DNA from: Paramarasmius palmivorus
Taxonomy: Eukaryota; Basidiomycota; Agaricomycetes; Agaricales; Marasmiaceae
Assembly (NCBI GenBank): GCA_037176845.1
Contig: JAYKXP010000033.1
Coordinates: 310,001 to 374,000, forward strand
Direction: 5' to 3'
DNA length: 64,000 bases
The translations under genes were made by a program, and so were the position numbers. The notes under the pieces are model-generated. The model ran no database searches. It saw only the letters and a program-made list of their open reading frames with translations, and was not told the origin of the DNA. Within the stretch, counting starts at the first letter, position 1; each line of letters begins with the position of its first letter. Shown here one piece after another: positions 12,740 to 23,725 of the stretch.

Positions 12740-14262
12740 ACCGTAGACTTGTATCCCTAAGATTCCTGATTTTTGTACATATACCTGCTCCATTTGTTAC
12801 ACCAGCGCTGTGGTTCAACTGTGGTTTTGTACCGACGCAAGCTGGGCGCTTAAGCATTCATAGCATGTATGGGGTTAGGGTTAAAATAGAAAAATGATTT
12901 ATCGTACGACTCGAGCTCCTTGGCCACTTCATTGCCTCGGCTCTCTCAACGGGGCTCTCAACTCCCTTCGCTCCTCTTCCTGACTCCTTGTGAAGAATAT
13001 TCTGGGTTAGGGTCACAAATCGTTTCGTACCATTTGCACGCGGCTTATCCATATTCTCACAGTCGGCGTTCTCATGAATCATATTCTCCCTCCACCTCTC
13101 TGTTTGAGATAGACATCTCTTGGTTTGTCTTTCTTTCCCCTATCAAATGGCTTCTATTAACTCCTTCCGAAGCTTGGCCATCATCCAGCCACGACAACCC
13201 TATCCTGTCACATAATCGATACAAGACCGCCTTCTGCCTTCTGATATCGAACACCGCCGTCATGCATGAGCTCGGAGCTTCATGCACTTCTAGAGCCAAG
13301 ATGGGAAACGAAAGAAGGGTGGTTTGGATATTTTCCGGAGCAGGCTAGGGTATAGGTGCGCTTCTCTTTTCCTAAACCTACCCTGCTCTATATCTTCTTC
13401 CTACTAACTCGATCCTATGATCAAGGTGCTTTCTGGTCTCGACCTACCACAAATCCATGAGTCCCTTTCGTCACTCTCTAGCACCATTTGAAGTTTATCT
13501 TCTCGGGTACCAGTTCCTTGACGCGACGGATTCCGCCCATGAGCCCACTTCTCCAGCGCACACACTCAACACTTGTTGTTGGCGTCAGTTTCCTTCAGCT
13601 GCGCCTCAACTGTCCCTTGCACCGGTCCGAATTTGTTCATCTTCACTCTTTTCGGTACTGTCAGGACAATATATGACCGAGGTACGCCACGGAGAAAGAG
13701 GGCCCGGTGCTTCGAGTTCATGTCGCCCCATGACATCAATCACTCTTCTCTATTACAACCATACTCGTCGGAGATCAACACCATGCTCACGCATCCCATT
13801 TCCATCGCCAGGTTTTCCCCCGCTTACCTTTCAACATTATTTATATCCTTCAATGCTACTAGTGCCGCTCCTATATCGTTCGCTCGTCATCGACAAGGTT
13901 CCCCACCAGTCTATCTGGATAACTTTATCTCAAGGTGTCGATCGAGTGTATTCGATACAGCCAGTCTTGGATCCGTCGACTCTCAGTTTCAATTCAAAGA
14001 AGACCCTTCCTACATCCCTGTAATGCTCATTCCTCCGGCCGCAGACGTAGCGTGTACTTCTACGGTGGCTAATGAATTCGACACTTTACATCATCTCGTC
14101 TTGTATCCCAATGTATACCCTAGTAGAGAATTGATTTGCTTTTTCTCTCGTGGCCTTCAGTCTTTTGCTCCGACCCCTATCTGATAACGACGGTGACCAC
14201 TATCGATTTGATGGCTTTGTAGGGCTTTTTCGCGTTGTTATCAGACCACCACGTCGTACGCC
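12740..14262. other. Intergenic, no gene recognised
   Basis: Open frames at 13457-14184 on the plus strand overlap in two frames, lack recognisable motifs and look like chance frames in pyrimidine-rich DNA. A single GGGTTAGGGTT near 12871 and one near 13003 are too short to be a telomere tract. Confidence 0.5.
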
Positions 14263-15954
14263 ATGTCTGTCAAGTGAGTATAGTCATTGATTGCTTTATC
14301 TGTGTTCGTTAATGCCTTGCAGGGATATTGATCAGGATCTATGCGATAGCGCAAGGACACTTTCTCTATACGTCATCGATTTGCTTCGCTCTGGAGTTGC
14401 GCTACAGGGAGAAGATAAGGCATATGCCGAGATAGGGATAAAGACCATCGAGACGCTACTTGCCGACAGTGCAAAGGTCATAGAAGAGCTCAGGGAAAGG
14501 ATGCATGCTGAACAGAAGAAGATGAAGGTCCTCGAATGGAAACATGGACGATTCCAGGCGTTGGTCGCCCCTGTTCGTTGTCTTCCTCCGGAAATCCTAT
14601 CCCGGATTCTTCTCTTGACCCTTCAGAATGATGGGGAGTTCAGGAACTCGAACAGCTTTCACGGCTGTTGGAATTCTGCTACCATTGACTACGCTACAGT
14701 CTGCGCACATTGGAGACGTGTGGTCTACTCTACTCCCCAACTTTGGGCAGCGTTTTCAGTCAAGGTGAACCAGGAGCACGATAACGATTTACCCGATACG
14801 TTTGGCCGATTCCTCAGTCGCTCAGCCAATGCTACACTAGACATTCAACTTTTCCTTCACGGATCAGGGAGGTCGATATTAGCGACTTTATCGATCCTCT
14901 TTGATGTTCGACATCGATGGAGACGATTGGCGCTGTGGGGTTTGTACGAGGCGCTCATGCCATTTTTGGTAACACTCCGAGAGCGCCCTGGACATCCTTG
15001 GATGAAGACGCTGGAAATACATTTGGATCATGAAAACAGATCCTATGAGACCCGCTTACTCGATGGCATGATAGATAATATGAAGGAGTCTCTTCAATTC
15101 ACCAGTGAAGTCAGCATCCTAGCTTCCGGGAACACGATATCCGCGTCTGTTCCGTATTCCTCTTTCTCGAAGATCACCAAAATCGATCTTGCCCTCACCG
15201 TCGACAGCATGTGTGTGGTCCTTAGGATGACGCAAGGGACCTTAGTGTCAGCAAAACTTGCAGTCAACAAAGGGGCAAACACACTCTATCGTGTCGACGT
15301 TGGTGCCGAGATGAGCAGGGTGGAGGAAATTCACCGTGGTGGCAAAATATCGCTCCCGCACCTCCGGGAACTCGTGTTCACTATCGAATACCACAAAGAT
15401 CATGCCCGTATCTCCTACTTGCAAACACGCGCTCTTTGGAACAGCATCTCATTCCTTCCGCTCTTGCAGGATCTACGATTGGAGTATCGAACGAGAGTAG
15501 GCCTTGTAGGAGATTCGTTGGACACCATCATTTTGCTATTCAAAAATGCCCACGATTCTGTATTGGAAACTCTAGCGTTGATTAACGTTCTATTCGGCGA
15601 CTCAGACATCATCCGAATACTGCAAGCCGCACCAAAGTTGAAGTATCTTGATTTACAAGAGACTTCTGGTGTCCGAGAATGGCCAGCGATTTTCACGAGA
15701 GAACTATTTGAATCAATGACGTTCGGAGCAGCACTTGGACCAGAAGGTATGCTTTACTTGTTTTACTAGAGATAACAATTAACACCGTGTGTTTCTCAGG
15801 TGAACGTCTTGTTCCAGATCTCAAACGGATTCGCCTCCGGTTCCCTGACGCATGTACTCCGATTGAATATTCGTCCCTTGTGGCCATGTTCGATTCCAGG
15901 CATGGGATATTGCTAACAGGAGTTGTTTTCCCCGGATCCAAAGTTATTGGATAA
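14263..15954 (+). CDS. F-box-like protein, array gene 5, C-terminal frameshift
   Basis: Exon 14263-14273 (11 nt), intron 14274-14322, exon 14323-15746, intron 15747-15799, last exon from 15800. The spliced start reads MSVKDIDQDLCD. Coiled coil at about 35-85, F-box core with APVRCLPPEILSRILLL and CAHWRRVVYSTPQLWAAF, then a leucine-rich part. The frame stops at 15954 (529 aa). Shifting by one base just upstream, near 15940, restores a family-like tail (KLLDKLTPLSNQGLVLKAIRG) up to a stop at 16037-16039. So either this copy has lost about 28 C-terminal residues or there is a one-base assembly error. Parent of the 3' part of the chimera at 5703. Confidence 0.78.
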
Positions 15955-16271
15955 ACTAACTCCGCTCTCGAATCAGGGCCTGGTATTGAAGGCAATCCGG
16001 GGCTCAACTTGGAGTAGAAAAGAGACATTCATTAGTTGATTAGTTGTATCCCTTAACTGCTAACGAAGCTGTAATTACAAAGGATTTCAATCTGGAGCGT
16101 GAGTGTGATTAGCTCGCGAAGATCCGAAAAGCGATAGTCTAGGGCAGTTGCCATAGGTCACCTGAAGAAGTGAGCACGAAAGCCCACACGGTCCTTTGTC
16201 AAGCAGTTCCCTAGAAACGCTCAAAGTACTACATAAATTACATACATATGATTATTGTCACAAACTCGAAA

Positions 16272-17650
16272 TCAGACTGCGGTAGGATACGGAAAGTCTG
16301 GCTCCTTCCTATCAGTCCACTTTGTCACATGCACAAGCACCGGTTTATGAGGTGACGCATGTGGCACTCGTTCCTGTAACTCAAATCCAGCGGGATTGGT
16401 ATGCCGCTCTCTTGATTTAAATGCTGAGGAAGTCAGGTGGGACCCAGAGCCAGTACTTCCACATTGTGTGCCGAAACCCAGAGTGGTTCGGAACATCATC
16501 ATGCAGAACACGATTCCCTATTCCAAAAGTTAGGGAATCAATCTATCGAAGAGAAACTGGCCGCTTACAATAACTTGCACAACCTAACACGATGATATCA
16601 ACATGTGATACTAATGGAAAAGGACTAGTACTCAAGTACTTACCCCATCGTTGGCGATATACTGGGCGTAACTATTGCAGGCGTAAGTCACCAAGAGAAC
16701 AATGAGAAACGCGGAGTATATGGCTCCGGATTCGATGACCAGCATTGCAAAGGTGGGAAGAACGTCCGAGGGTGCTTCTCGTCCCAGGCCGGCGGATACC
16801 TGACGATGTACATAGTACAGGCGTGTTGCGATCAACACTATTGATAGTGAACAAGTCAGATGTATAACTTGATATGCAGACAGACTCACAGGTGCAACCC
16901 AGATTCGCGGCAAGCGTTAGGACGAAGAATGTTGAAATGAAAGTGTGGATCTCGGATGAAAACACTGGATCTCCATGATCGGGCGCTTCACCGAAGAGGG
17001 CAAGTATTCGAAGGCCAATTCCTGTGGTACCGTCAATTTCTCGGTCGTTTGTATCATAAATGAGTAGTGTCCACCTCCACCGGCTAACAATAGCAAAGTA
17101 AAGGGAATGGTGACTCGTTTATCCCCTTTCCAGACAACATGGAGTCGATAGAGCTGCTAATATCAGTATGTCGACTCGCTATAGTTGAGAGAAATTACTA
17201 ACCCAGAACCCATCACCTAGCATAGTTTGGAGGTAATACGTGCTTTCCTTGAGAATGTATGAAACGTTGTTTATTCCGGCAAGTGACTGAATTGCTGTTT
17301 TCGGAGGCTCGGTGTAGACGAAGGCGTCCAGAAGCCGACGGAGATCAACGCTGACGTGCTGTTGAACATATTAAAGACAAATCTTTGAATTGTGAATGTA
17401 TCACCACTTACAATGGTACCCAAGATGAACATAATCAACCCAATCGAAAGCATACGAGTGTGAGCTGAACCCCTGTCATGCCTACGGACCACGAGAAAAA
17501 TCGAGGCAGCGAATAAAAGAACGAAAATGCCTACAATAGCAGTCTAAGTCGTACAATAGAATTGAGTATAAGAGCCATACCATATAATATGCATTCCACG
17601 AATATTGCAACCAGGCTAAATTTGTCGACGCCGACTTGGGAAGCCGCCAT
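16272..17650 (-). CDS. Fungal 7-TM membrane protein, 7 exons, apparent frameshift
   Basis: An integral membrane protein of the fungal orphan seven-helix type; ligand and function unknown. Exons on the minus strand: 17581-17650, 17412-17530, 17203-17358, 16890-17156, 16644-16837, a 15-nt microexon 16569-16583, and 16272-16517. The start is the ATG at 17650 (MAASQVGVDKFSLVAIF). Hydrophobic helices include CILYGIFVLLFAASIFLVV, MLSIGLIMFILG, VTIPFTLLLLAG, TFISTFFVLTLAANL and MLVIESGAIYSAFLIVLLV. The last exon is a hydrophilic tail with no helix. Exon lengths add to 1067, not a multiple of three. The break falls near 17070-17075, between the LLLLAGGG frame and the LLIYDTNDREIDG frame. This may be a new pseudogene or an assembly indel. 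Distant homologue of the genes at 25514, 28255 and 40065. Confidence 0.65.
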
Positions 17651-17718
17651 GGAGGGAAGATGGGTACGAAAGCAAGCATCGAAACGGATACAGCTCCATT
17701 ATAACTACCTTGACACAC

Positions 17719-18353
17719 TTTGATTAATTCATTATACTGTGGGGAAGGATTGATTGTTCATCACAAAGTGGAGCAACACTGATGATTGACCGTGACGCTG
17801 ATTGACGCTACGATCCGCGGGAGTTTTGCGAAAGGTAGACTAGCACGTCATGATCTTCCCAGGGTGTATTCAGTCCATGATATATGCCAGTGTTTTGGGG
17901 CAGGGAAAGCGTGCATCGGTAAGGAACCCGTAGGATAAGAACAAGTGGAACGAGGCTACGTCCACAGCATTCTGACAATATGACTGAGGCAATGCTCTGT
18001 TCATTTCAGCATGAGTCGCCGCATGGTTGACCTAACCCCAGCGCTCAAGCGCTCAGATTGGAAATCAAGGTCATGTGAGAACGTTCACTCCTCGTCTTCA
18101 ACCTCGAACATACCTGCCCATACTTTCCCCCGCACCATTGCGCCTCAAAGATGATGTTTCAGACTTCAGGCCTCCGCCTTCGATTTAATAGGCATCAGGA
18201 CGGGTTGCTCTGTCTGGCATCAAAATCTCGAATCACATGGCCGATGACTACCACTATTGTACGCCGAGACTGGGCGTTCAAAATTCTACTCGGGCTTGAT
18301 TTATAAAGCTCTACAAGAGTGTCCTCACTCCAGATCAGCGTCTATTGCTGAGC
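17719..18353. other. Intergenic, shared 5' region of divergent genes
   Basis: Lies between the minus-strand 7-TM gene and the plus-strand GH16 relic. Apart from the TATA box noted separately, no feature is recognised. Confidence 0.5.
18302..18307 (+). promoter_or_regulatory. TATA box of GH16 relic
   Basis: TATAAA 52 nt upstream of the ATG at 18354. The same spacing (50-80 nt) is seen for the SSP genes in this window. Confidence 0.5.
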
Positions 18354-19275
18354 ATGCGCTCTCTCTTCACTTACACAATCATCTTGGCGATTTCGGTAGC
18401 GTCCGCACATTCCAGGGCCGTAGTTGAGCGTGTCCGCGTCCCCCGTGTTATCTCGGCCCGCACATCATATACTCTCCAAGATGATTATCGAGGGGAGGCA
18501 TTCTTCAAGTGCGTTTGAAACCTGTTTCACCCACTGCCCTCATACTCATAATCCCGATTGATAGCGAATTCAACTTCTTTTCGTCACCAGACCCGGGCCC
18601 GACAAGAGAGCTTGTCGATTATCAGACGAGGAATAATACTCTCTCAAAGGGGCTTGCTTTCGCTCAAGATGATGGAGTGACTGTGCTGGCTGTCGATAAT
18701 ACGACGTCAATTTTGTCAGGATCTAATTGTGCCTCGTGAGTGTTGTTTGTCATCGTCATCGCAAGTGTCAATTTAACGGGATAACATCACAGAGTGCGAA
18801 TTGAATCAAAACGCAGAGGGATCGTTCGTTGCCTCTTTCGTAGCAATGCGGCTCGGCTGCAGTAGATGGTCTGCCTGGTGGTAAACCCCACTTCTACGTA
18901 TTTCGATTCCTACTCCTCTTTTACACAGGTCTTATTCGCACACGGATTATCCGGAAGATGGTAAGTTAGAAGGGACGAATTCGCAAGCATACAATGACAT
19001 GACCATCTGGCATGCCTGAAGAACTTGTAATTTCCATCTGATGCTCTCAAGGAATGCAATCCCTCAAGATATTGGGGCTCAAACACCTGATCCGACGACC
19101 TGGGGAGCTCCTGATGCTCAGTGGAGGTCGACGAGCCGCAATATTGGAGAGCACATTTATGGTCATATTTTTTACCGTCAACACGTCTTTGTGCGGAAGC
19201 TGGGCAGGCGATAACGCGATAACGATGCATGGGAGTACTCTGGCTGGGGCCTACACATTTTTGAGTAACGGTTGA
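18354..19275 (+). pseudogene. Broken GH16 endo-beta-glucanase gene
   Basis: Relic of a secreted GH16 (laminarinase-type) glucanase. A signal peptide starts MRSLFTYTIILAISVASAHS. Introns 18509-18564 and 18736-18792 are intact. The N-terminal GH16 features are readable (EFNFFSSPDPGPT, GLAFAQDDGVTVLAVDNTT, NCAS|VRIESK). Then a frame change near 18810-18818 is needed to reach GSFVASFVAMRLGC, SRWSAWW. After a further intron comes SYSHTDYPEDG, where the family's catalytic EIDxxE should follow, but it is missing. The rest (PTTWGAPDAQW) shifts frame again in a T run near 19170 before LCGSWAG, and stops in GTTACTC-rich repeat DNA. Lack of the catalytic motif plus two frame breaks mean it is non-functional. 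Confidence 0.75.
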
Positions 19276-19985
19276 GTAACGTTACTCAAGAGACTCGGCG
19301 TTACTCGACCGTTACTCAACTGTTACTTGAATGACACTTTGTGTATCTCAATTCTAAGAGTTCTCCTTTTACTCTATCATGTAGTGGACACCTAATACCA
19401 CATCTCCAATAGTTTGAAAACAGTCCTCACTCTGTGTCTCGACGCTCTGACGCCAAATCAAATGACTTTCCCACGCCCGATTTGGAGTGTGAACTTCCCT
19501 ATAGCGGTTCAAGCATGAATTACTAAGAAAATTGGATGTCGGTTAGTGTCGTGCTCCCCCAAAAGGCTCCGATACAAAATATCTGACACCAGGTGTCATT
19601 TATCGCAGCAACATTATTGCCCAATTGATCCAGAGGCGCTTGTTCATTCCCTATGTGGACACTTGCCACTCATTCGGATGCAACCCCGGTCTGTAATACC
19701 AATAGACCGTGTATAAGCGCTGAATACTCTTACTTGAGACGACTGTTTCAGCCTGAAGGACACGGCGTGTGACCAACACGGTTCCCGTGGTCAAGATGAC
19801 TCAAAGCCTTTGACTTGGAAGTCATGAATGGTACTCGACTGTAATTTAAGTCTGTTCGAAGTTAGTTACGTGTTACTCGAGTGATGCTTGGATTTGATAT
19901 ATGTTACTCATACGTTACTCGACCATTACCCAAATCCGCTGAACGTTACTTAAGTGTTACTCAGGTGTTACTTAAATGTTAATGG
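19264..19985. repeat. GTTACTC-rich element, possible MITE
   Basis: GTTACTC/GAGTAAC heptamers and close variants (GTTACTT) are clustered at both ends: about six at 19264-19328 in both orientations, and a similar number at 19860-19985. The 500 bp between has few. This fits a small element with subterminal repeats, and it abuts the point where the GH16 relic loses homology. Ends and target duplication could not be fixed by eye. Confidence 0.45.
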
Positions 19986-20143
19986 TTATATAGCTAAGTA
20001 CAAGCTTTGGTAGTTCAATGAACAAGTAAGAGCTCAATAAGCGTCTTAATACAGCGTCAACGTTATAAATACGTGTATGCTCTGAGCTGAATGAGATAAC
20101 ACAAAGGAAAGAATGGTTTGGAACGAGATTGGACTGGATGATA

Positions 20144-20910
20144 TCAAGCTACAGTGCTGGAGGTGGCTGCACTAGACGAACCCGGCGCACTTGAATCCAC
20201 GCCACTCAACGAAGCTGACCCTGCCGCACTAGATGATACGGGTACGCTGACAATAATGGAAGTTGGTACCGAAGGGAGTGGGGTAGTGTTTGAAGGCGGG
20301 AAACTCGTTGTAGTTGGAAGTGCGCTCGTGATAGTGATGATGAGAGTTGTGGTCGTCGCTGGAACCTCAGAAGAGCTGCCGCTTGGGATACCACTAGTAC
20401 CTGGTGGAGCTTCGGTGGTGGATCCAGCAGCACTGGTGCTAGCTGCCGTAGATCCGTTGCTTGTAGAGCCCTGTCGCTTGACTAACACTGTGGTGGGGGC
20501 AGGTTCGCTCGTGGAGCCTGCAGCGCTAGTGCTGGCTGCTGAAGAACCATTACCTGTGGAGTCAGATACAGCTGACGATGCAAGCGACGAGGAAATGGCT
20601 GAAGAGGAAACATCCGAGGATGTAGCGCCTGAGGAGGCACCGGTTGAAGTGGAAGGTGGAACAATAACTGTAAGGGTTTCGGTGATGGTAGTCTCAGGAG
20701 GAGGTGCGCCACTACTGCTGGATGCTGGTGCAGAACTAGAAGCAGAGGCAATTGTACTACTAGCAGTGGCAGTATTGGAGCCAGACTAAAAGGACCATTT
20801 ATGAGTGGCCAAAGTCGAATGTACGGGACACGTACCGATTCCTGTCTGTGGAAAACAGCAGCCTGTGCGACTGCAACAGTGGCGAGAAGAAAAGCACAGT
20901 AAGTCTTCAT
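20144..20910 (-). CDS. Secreted Ser/Thr/Ala-rich protein (238 aa)
   Basis: Two exons: 20836-20910 and 20144-20785, with a 50-nt intron at 20786-20835. A signal peptide begins MKTYCAFLLATVAVAQAAV. The mature part is almost all low-complexity Ser, Thr, Ala, Pro and Gly, so heavy O-mannosylation is likely. It holds an imperfect duplication: NGSSAASTSAAGSTSEPAP and NGSTAASTSAAGSTTEAPP, each followed by a Val/Ile-Thr stretch. No cysteines beyond the signal region, no C-terminal hydrophobic GPI signal and no catalytic domain are visible. A TATA-like TATAAAA lies about 45 nt upstream (about 20951-20957). It is probably a wall or extracellular matrix protein; function inferred from composition only. 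The opposite-strand frame here is a composition artefact. Confidence 0.75.
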
Positions 20911-21164
20911 AGTAGCGATGGTTTCGGGTACTACGACTTTGCTCTAGGCCTTTTATATCGTCATCGCGCGTAATTCGAAAGTGCTAGGCGGTGATTCTCA
21001 GGTAAGGAAGACCCTGGTGAGAGTTCGAAGTTTCTTGGGATGGCTTTTCTCAGGGGTCTTTAGCCTCTAGAGGCGCATTTATTCTGCGTCTGCGAGATCA
21101 TTTCTAGCTAAATTCCTTGGGTGATCCAATGATTGTGATGCTATTGTAAGCGCCCCACAATTTT

Positions 21165-21275
21165 TCCTACGGGCATGTGAAAACAACACCTTGCCAGTGA
21201 ATTATTGGAAAGTGAGCGGCGATCCGATGTTCTGAATGATGCACCGATGAAATCATTGTGCGGAACATACTGTAC
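21165..21275. repeat. SSP downstream element, copy 1
   Basis: About 100 bp containing GGCGATCCGATGTTCTGAAT and CACCGATGAAATCATTGTGC. It lies 3' of an SSP gene. Four other copies are in this window (about 23070, 25165, 55495 and 57275). Confidence 0.7.
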
Positions 21276-21767
21276 TATTTTTGTTTCAGATGGCATTGTG
21301 ACCTGTGACCCCTCATCTGAAAGTGACCTGGAAAGTTCGGATATTAACGCCCAATATTGCCAGTTCGAACAAGGTTTGGGAGGTTAGTGCTGGTGACTCG
21401 CTGCGAGGGTTCGGATGACCCTCCGCTGCCCTGTGATCAAACCAAAAATTTCGGATATGTTTGGCCTTGTGACTGCGACCATCCGAAATGAATGAAATAG
21501 TAGAGTATGTAACTATGTTCTGTTCGCGTTATGGTACCGTTATGGATACCATCAACTTCGGGCTTAAACAGACCAACGCTGGTGGTTACTCTCGCTTTGA
21601 CCATCCATTTTGGGGCGCATACTATATTTGAACATAACAGGTTACTTGTACACTATTTTCCATTGATTTTCGTATATTTTCTGTTTCGGAGATGCCGCTC
21701 GTGCAATAATCTGGGACAAATCACTTATTAGCGATTCTGATAGCATGAATAATAATGGCCCACGAGT

Positions 21768-22100
21768 TTAGACAGCTTTGCTGCCACAGCCACGGCTAGC
21801 GCAACACTTGACCATTTCGCCGGTATCGACCTGGTTCCCGAGCGGACCCGCCTGAGGCCAGCATTGCTTCGCAGCCTCGTTGAAGTACGCCTTATGATCG
21901 ACGGCAGCACAACAATCTTTCGTGACTTGATAATCTGTACCACCAGAGCCGTCCTTATTCTTTGTGCAGATTTCTGGACCACCTATAAAAGTAATTAGAT
22001 AGGTCGATAGTCAAAGGAAACGGAATATGCCCATACCTGCAGCAACAAGGGAAGTAACAGCAAGAACGGTGGCAGCGATAGTAGTAGTTGAGAAGTGCAT
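21768..22100 (-). CDS. Small secreted Cys-rich protein SSP-1 (92 aa)
   Basis: Exon 22037-22100 encodes the signal peptide (MHFSTTTIAATVLAVTSLVA); the intron is 21983-22036; exon 21768-21982 encodes the mature domain. The mature protein of about 71 aa has seven cysteines (residues 27, 45, 46, 62, 81, 82, 87) in the order C-CC-C-CC-C, with motifs TDYQVTKDCCAAV, AYFNEAAKQCW, DTGEMVKCCASRGCGSK. The splice site falls exactly between signal and mature part. The minus-strand TATAAAA at 22154-22160 is 54 nt upstream. Secretion is well supported. Function is unknown; size and cysteine pattern resemble fungal effector-like or surface proteins. Closest copy here: the gene at 56685 on the other arm. Confidence 0.88.
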
Positions 22101-23069
22101 TGTGTCTTGTAAGAGTGCTAGTTTGATACCGTTCTGTGACTACCTTCAACCTCTTTTATACTTGGACGGCTTCGTAATTCGGACAAGATGTGGGACGAGC
22201 ACGGAGTTTGACTTGACTCTCCACAGCGCTGTATCACCATTCAAAAAACCGTCATAGATGCTGAAATTAGTTAATATTGCAGGCGGTAGAACGTCTTGTC
22301 ATCTTGGCCATGAAACATGATTTGACGCTTTTCGAGCCAAATTACTCGGGAACAGGTACAAGTTGCTTTTTGGAACATTGAGATTGGCTATGGTTGGAGT
22401 GCTGCAGTAGGTGACCATAGCAATTTGTTATACTTGACATTGCCGGGAATGATACCCGTGATCGTGTATTGCCTGCGTTGGAGTCGAAGAGATGATCGGG
22501 GCAAAGTACTCGACAGTATTCTGCCGGAGAAGCATAAACTACATGCTGGTCTTATGATCTCTACGTGCATCTAGAGGTAATGTGGAACTGGTTACGGTGA
22601 TCGGGATCCTGTCGAACGGAATATTGGAGTAAGATTGTTTAATTACACAATTAAGATTGAACAGGTATAAACAAACCAAGGTTATTTGAGCGCCCCGCGC
22701 AGTTCGATCCACTTGGTATGCCGCTCATTCATCCGAGTGATGCCCTTCGTTACATACTATGATTTAAGGATCACTATCAGAATATTGTCGTCTCGTTAGA
22801 AATCTCATTCTAAGAAGTACCAGGTAATATCCTGATCTTATGGAGAATATCATGCAACAATCTCTAGGCACTAGCCTCTCGGCTTCTCGAGAGGGAATTA
22901 TACTTCAATATCTCTTCCCGTCCGTGGATCTCCTGATCTTCGAGCTGAGGATCTCTGACTGTATTAAACCGGATGTCACTGACCATGATTCTATGTCTAC
23001 CTATTGTCAGACCGTGTCTCTGGTCTTAGCGCATCCATTGTGTGTAATGATTGAGATGTTGTTGTAAGG

Positions 23070-23180
23070 GGCCCTATGGGCATCCGAAAACAACACCATG
23101 CGAGTGAATCATCGGAAAGTTCGCGGCGATCCGATGATCGGAATGATTCACCGATGAAATCATTGTGCACAACAGGTTAT
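23070..23180. repeat. SSP downstream element, copy 2
   Basis: Same element 3' of SSP-2: CATCCGAAAACAACACCATG, GGCGATCCGATGATCGGAAT, CACCGATGAAATCATTGTGC. Confidence 0.7.
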
Positions 23181-23384
23181 ATTGTTACGTTTTCTCACAC
23201 CCGGGCTTAAATAATACAAGCTAACGCCACACATACTATATTTGAACATAACATGTTACTCGTACACTATTTTCTATTAGTTTTCGTGTAGTTTCCGCTT
23301 CTTCAGAGATACAGCTCGTACAATAGACTAGGACAAGTAATTTATTAGCTATCTTGAGTACATCGATAAAAACTCCTTACAAGT

Positions 23385-23725
23385 CTAGACGGCTTTGCTG
23401 CCACAGCCACGGCTAGCGCAACACTTGACCATTTCGCCGGTATCGACCTCGGTTCCAAGCGGACCAGACTGAGGCCAGCATTGCTTTGCAGCCTCGTTGA
23501 AGTACGCTTTATGATTGACAGCAGCACAGCAGTCTTTGGTGACTTGGTAATCTGTACCACCAGAGCCGTCCTTATTCTTTGTGCAGATTTCTGGGCCACC
23601 TGAATATATAGTTGAATGAGTCATTCTCCAATGCAGGAGCAATCTGTGCGGGCTTTCGTACCTGCAGTGACAAAAGAAGTGGCTGCAAGGATGGTAGCAG
23701 CAACAGCAGTAGTTGGGAAGTGCAT
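23385..23725 (-). CDS. Small secreted Cys-rich protein SSP-2 (92 aa)
   Basis: Exon 23662-23725 (signal peptide MHFPTTAVAATILAATSF...), intron 23600-23661, exon 23385-23599. Same seven-cysteine pattern and length as SSP-1. It differs in the loop before the last CC (PQSGPLGTEVDTGEMV). A minus-strand TATAAAT lies near 23785-23791. It is tandem with SSP-1 in the same direction; its mirror partner is SSP-3 at 54929. Secreted, function unknown. Confidence 0.88.

Noticed and set aside
12868..13015. TTAGGG-like telomere repeats
   Set aside because: Only one to two units at each spot (GGGGTTAGGGTTA and GGGTTAGGGT); no tandem tract.
13457..14184. Two overlapping open frames of about 190-200 aa
   Set aside because: They overlap in different frames, have no motif and no paralogue, and lie in pyrimidine-rich DNA.
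20206..20433. Pro/Leu-rich minus-strand frames
   Set aside because: Out-of-frame reading of the same low-complexity exon.
20154..20789. 211-aa plus-strand frame rich in Val, Glu and Ala
   Set aside because: It is the antisense shadow of the Ser/Thr-rich secreted protein, which has a signal peptide, intron and TATA box.
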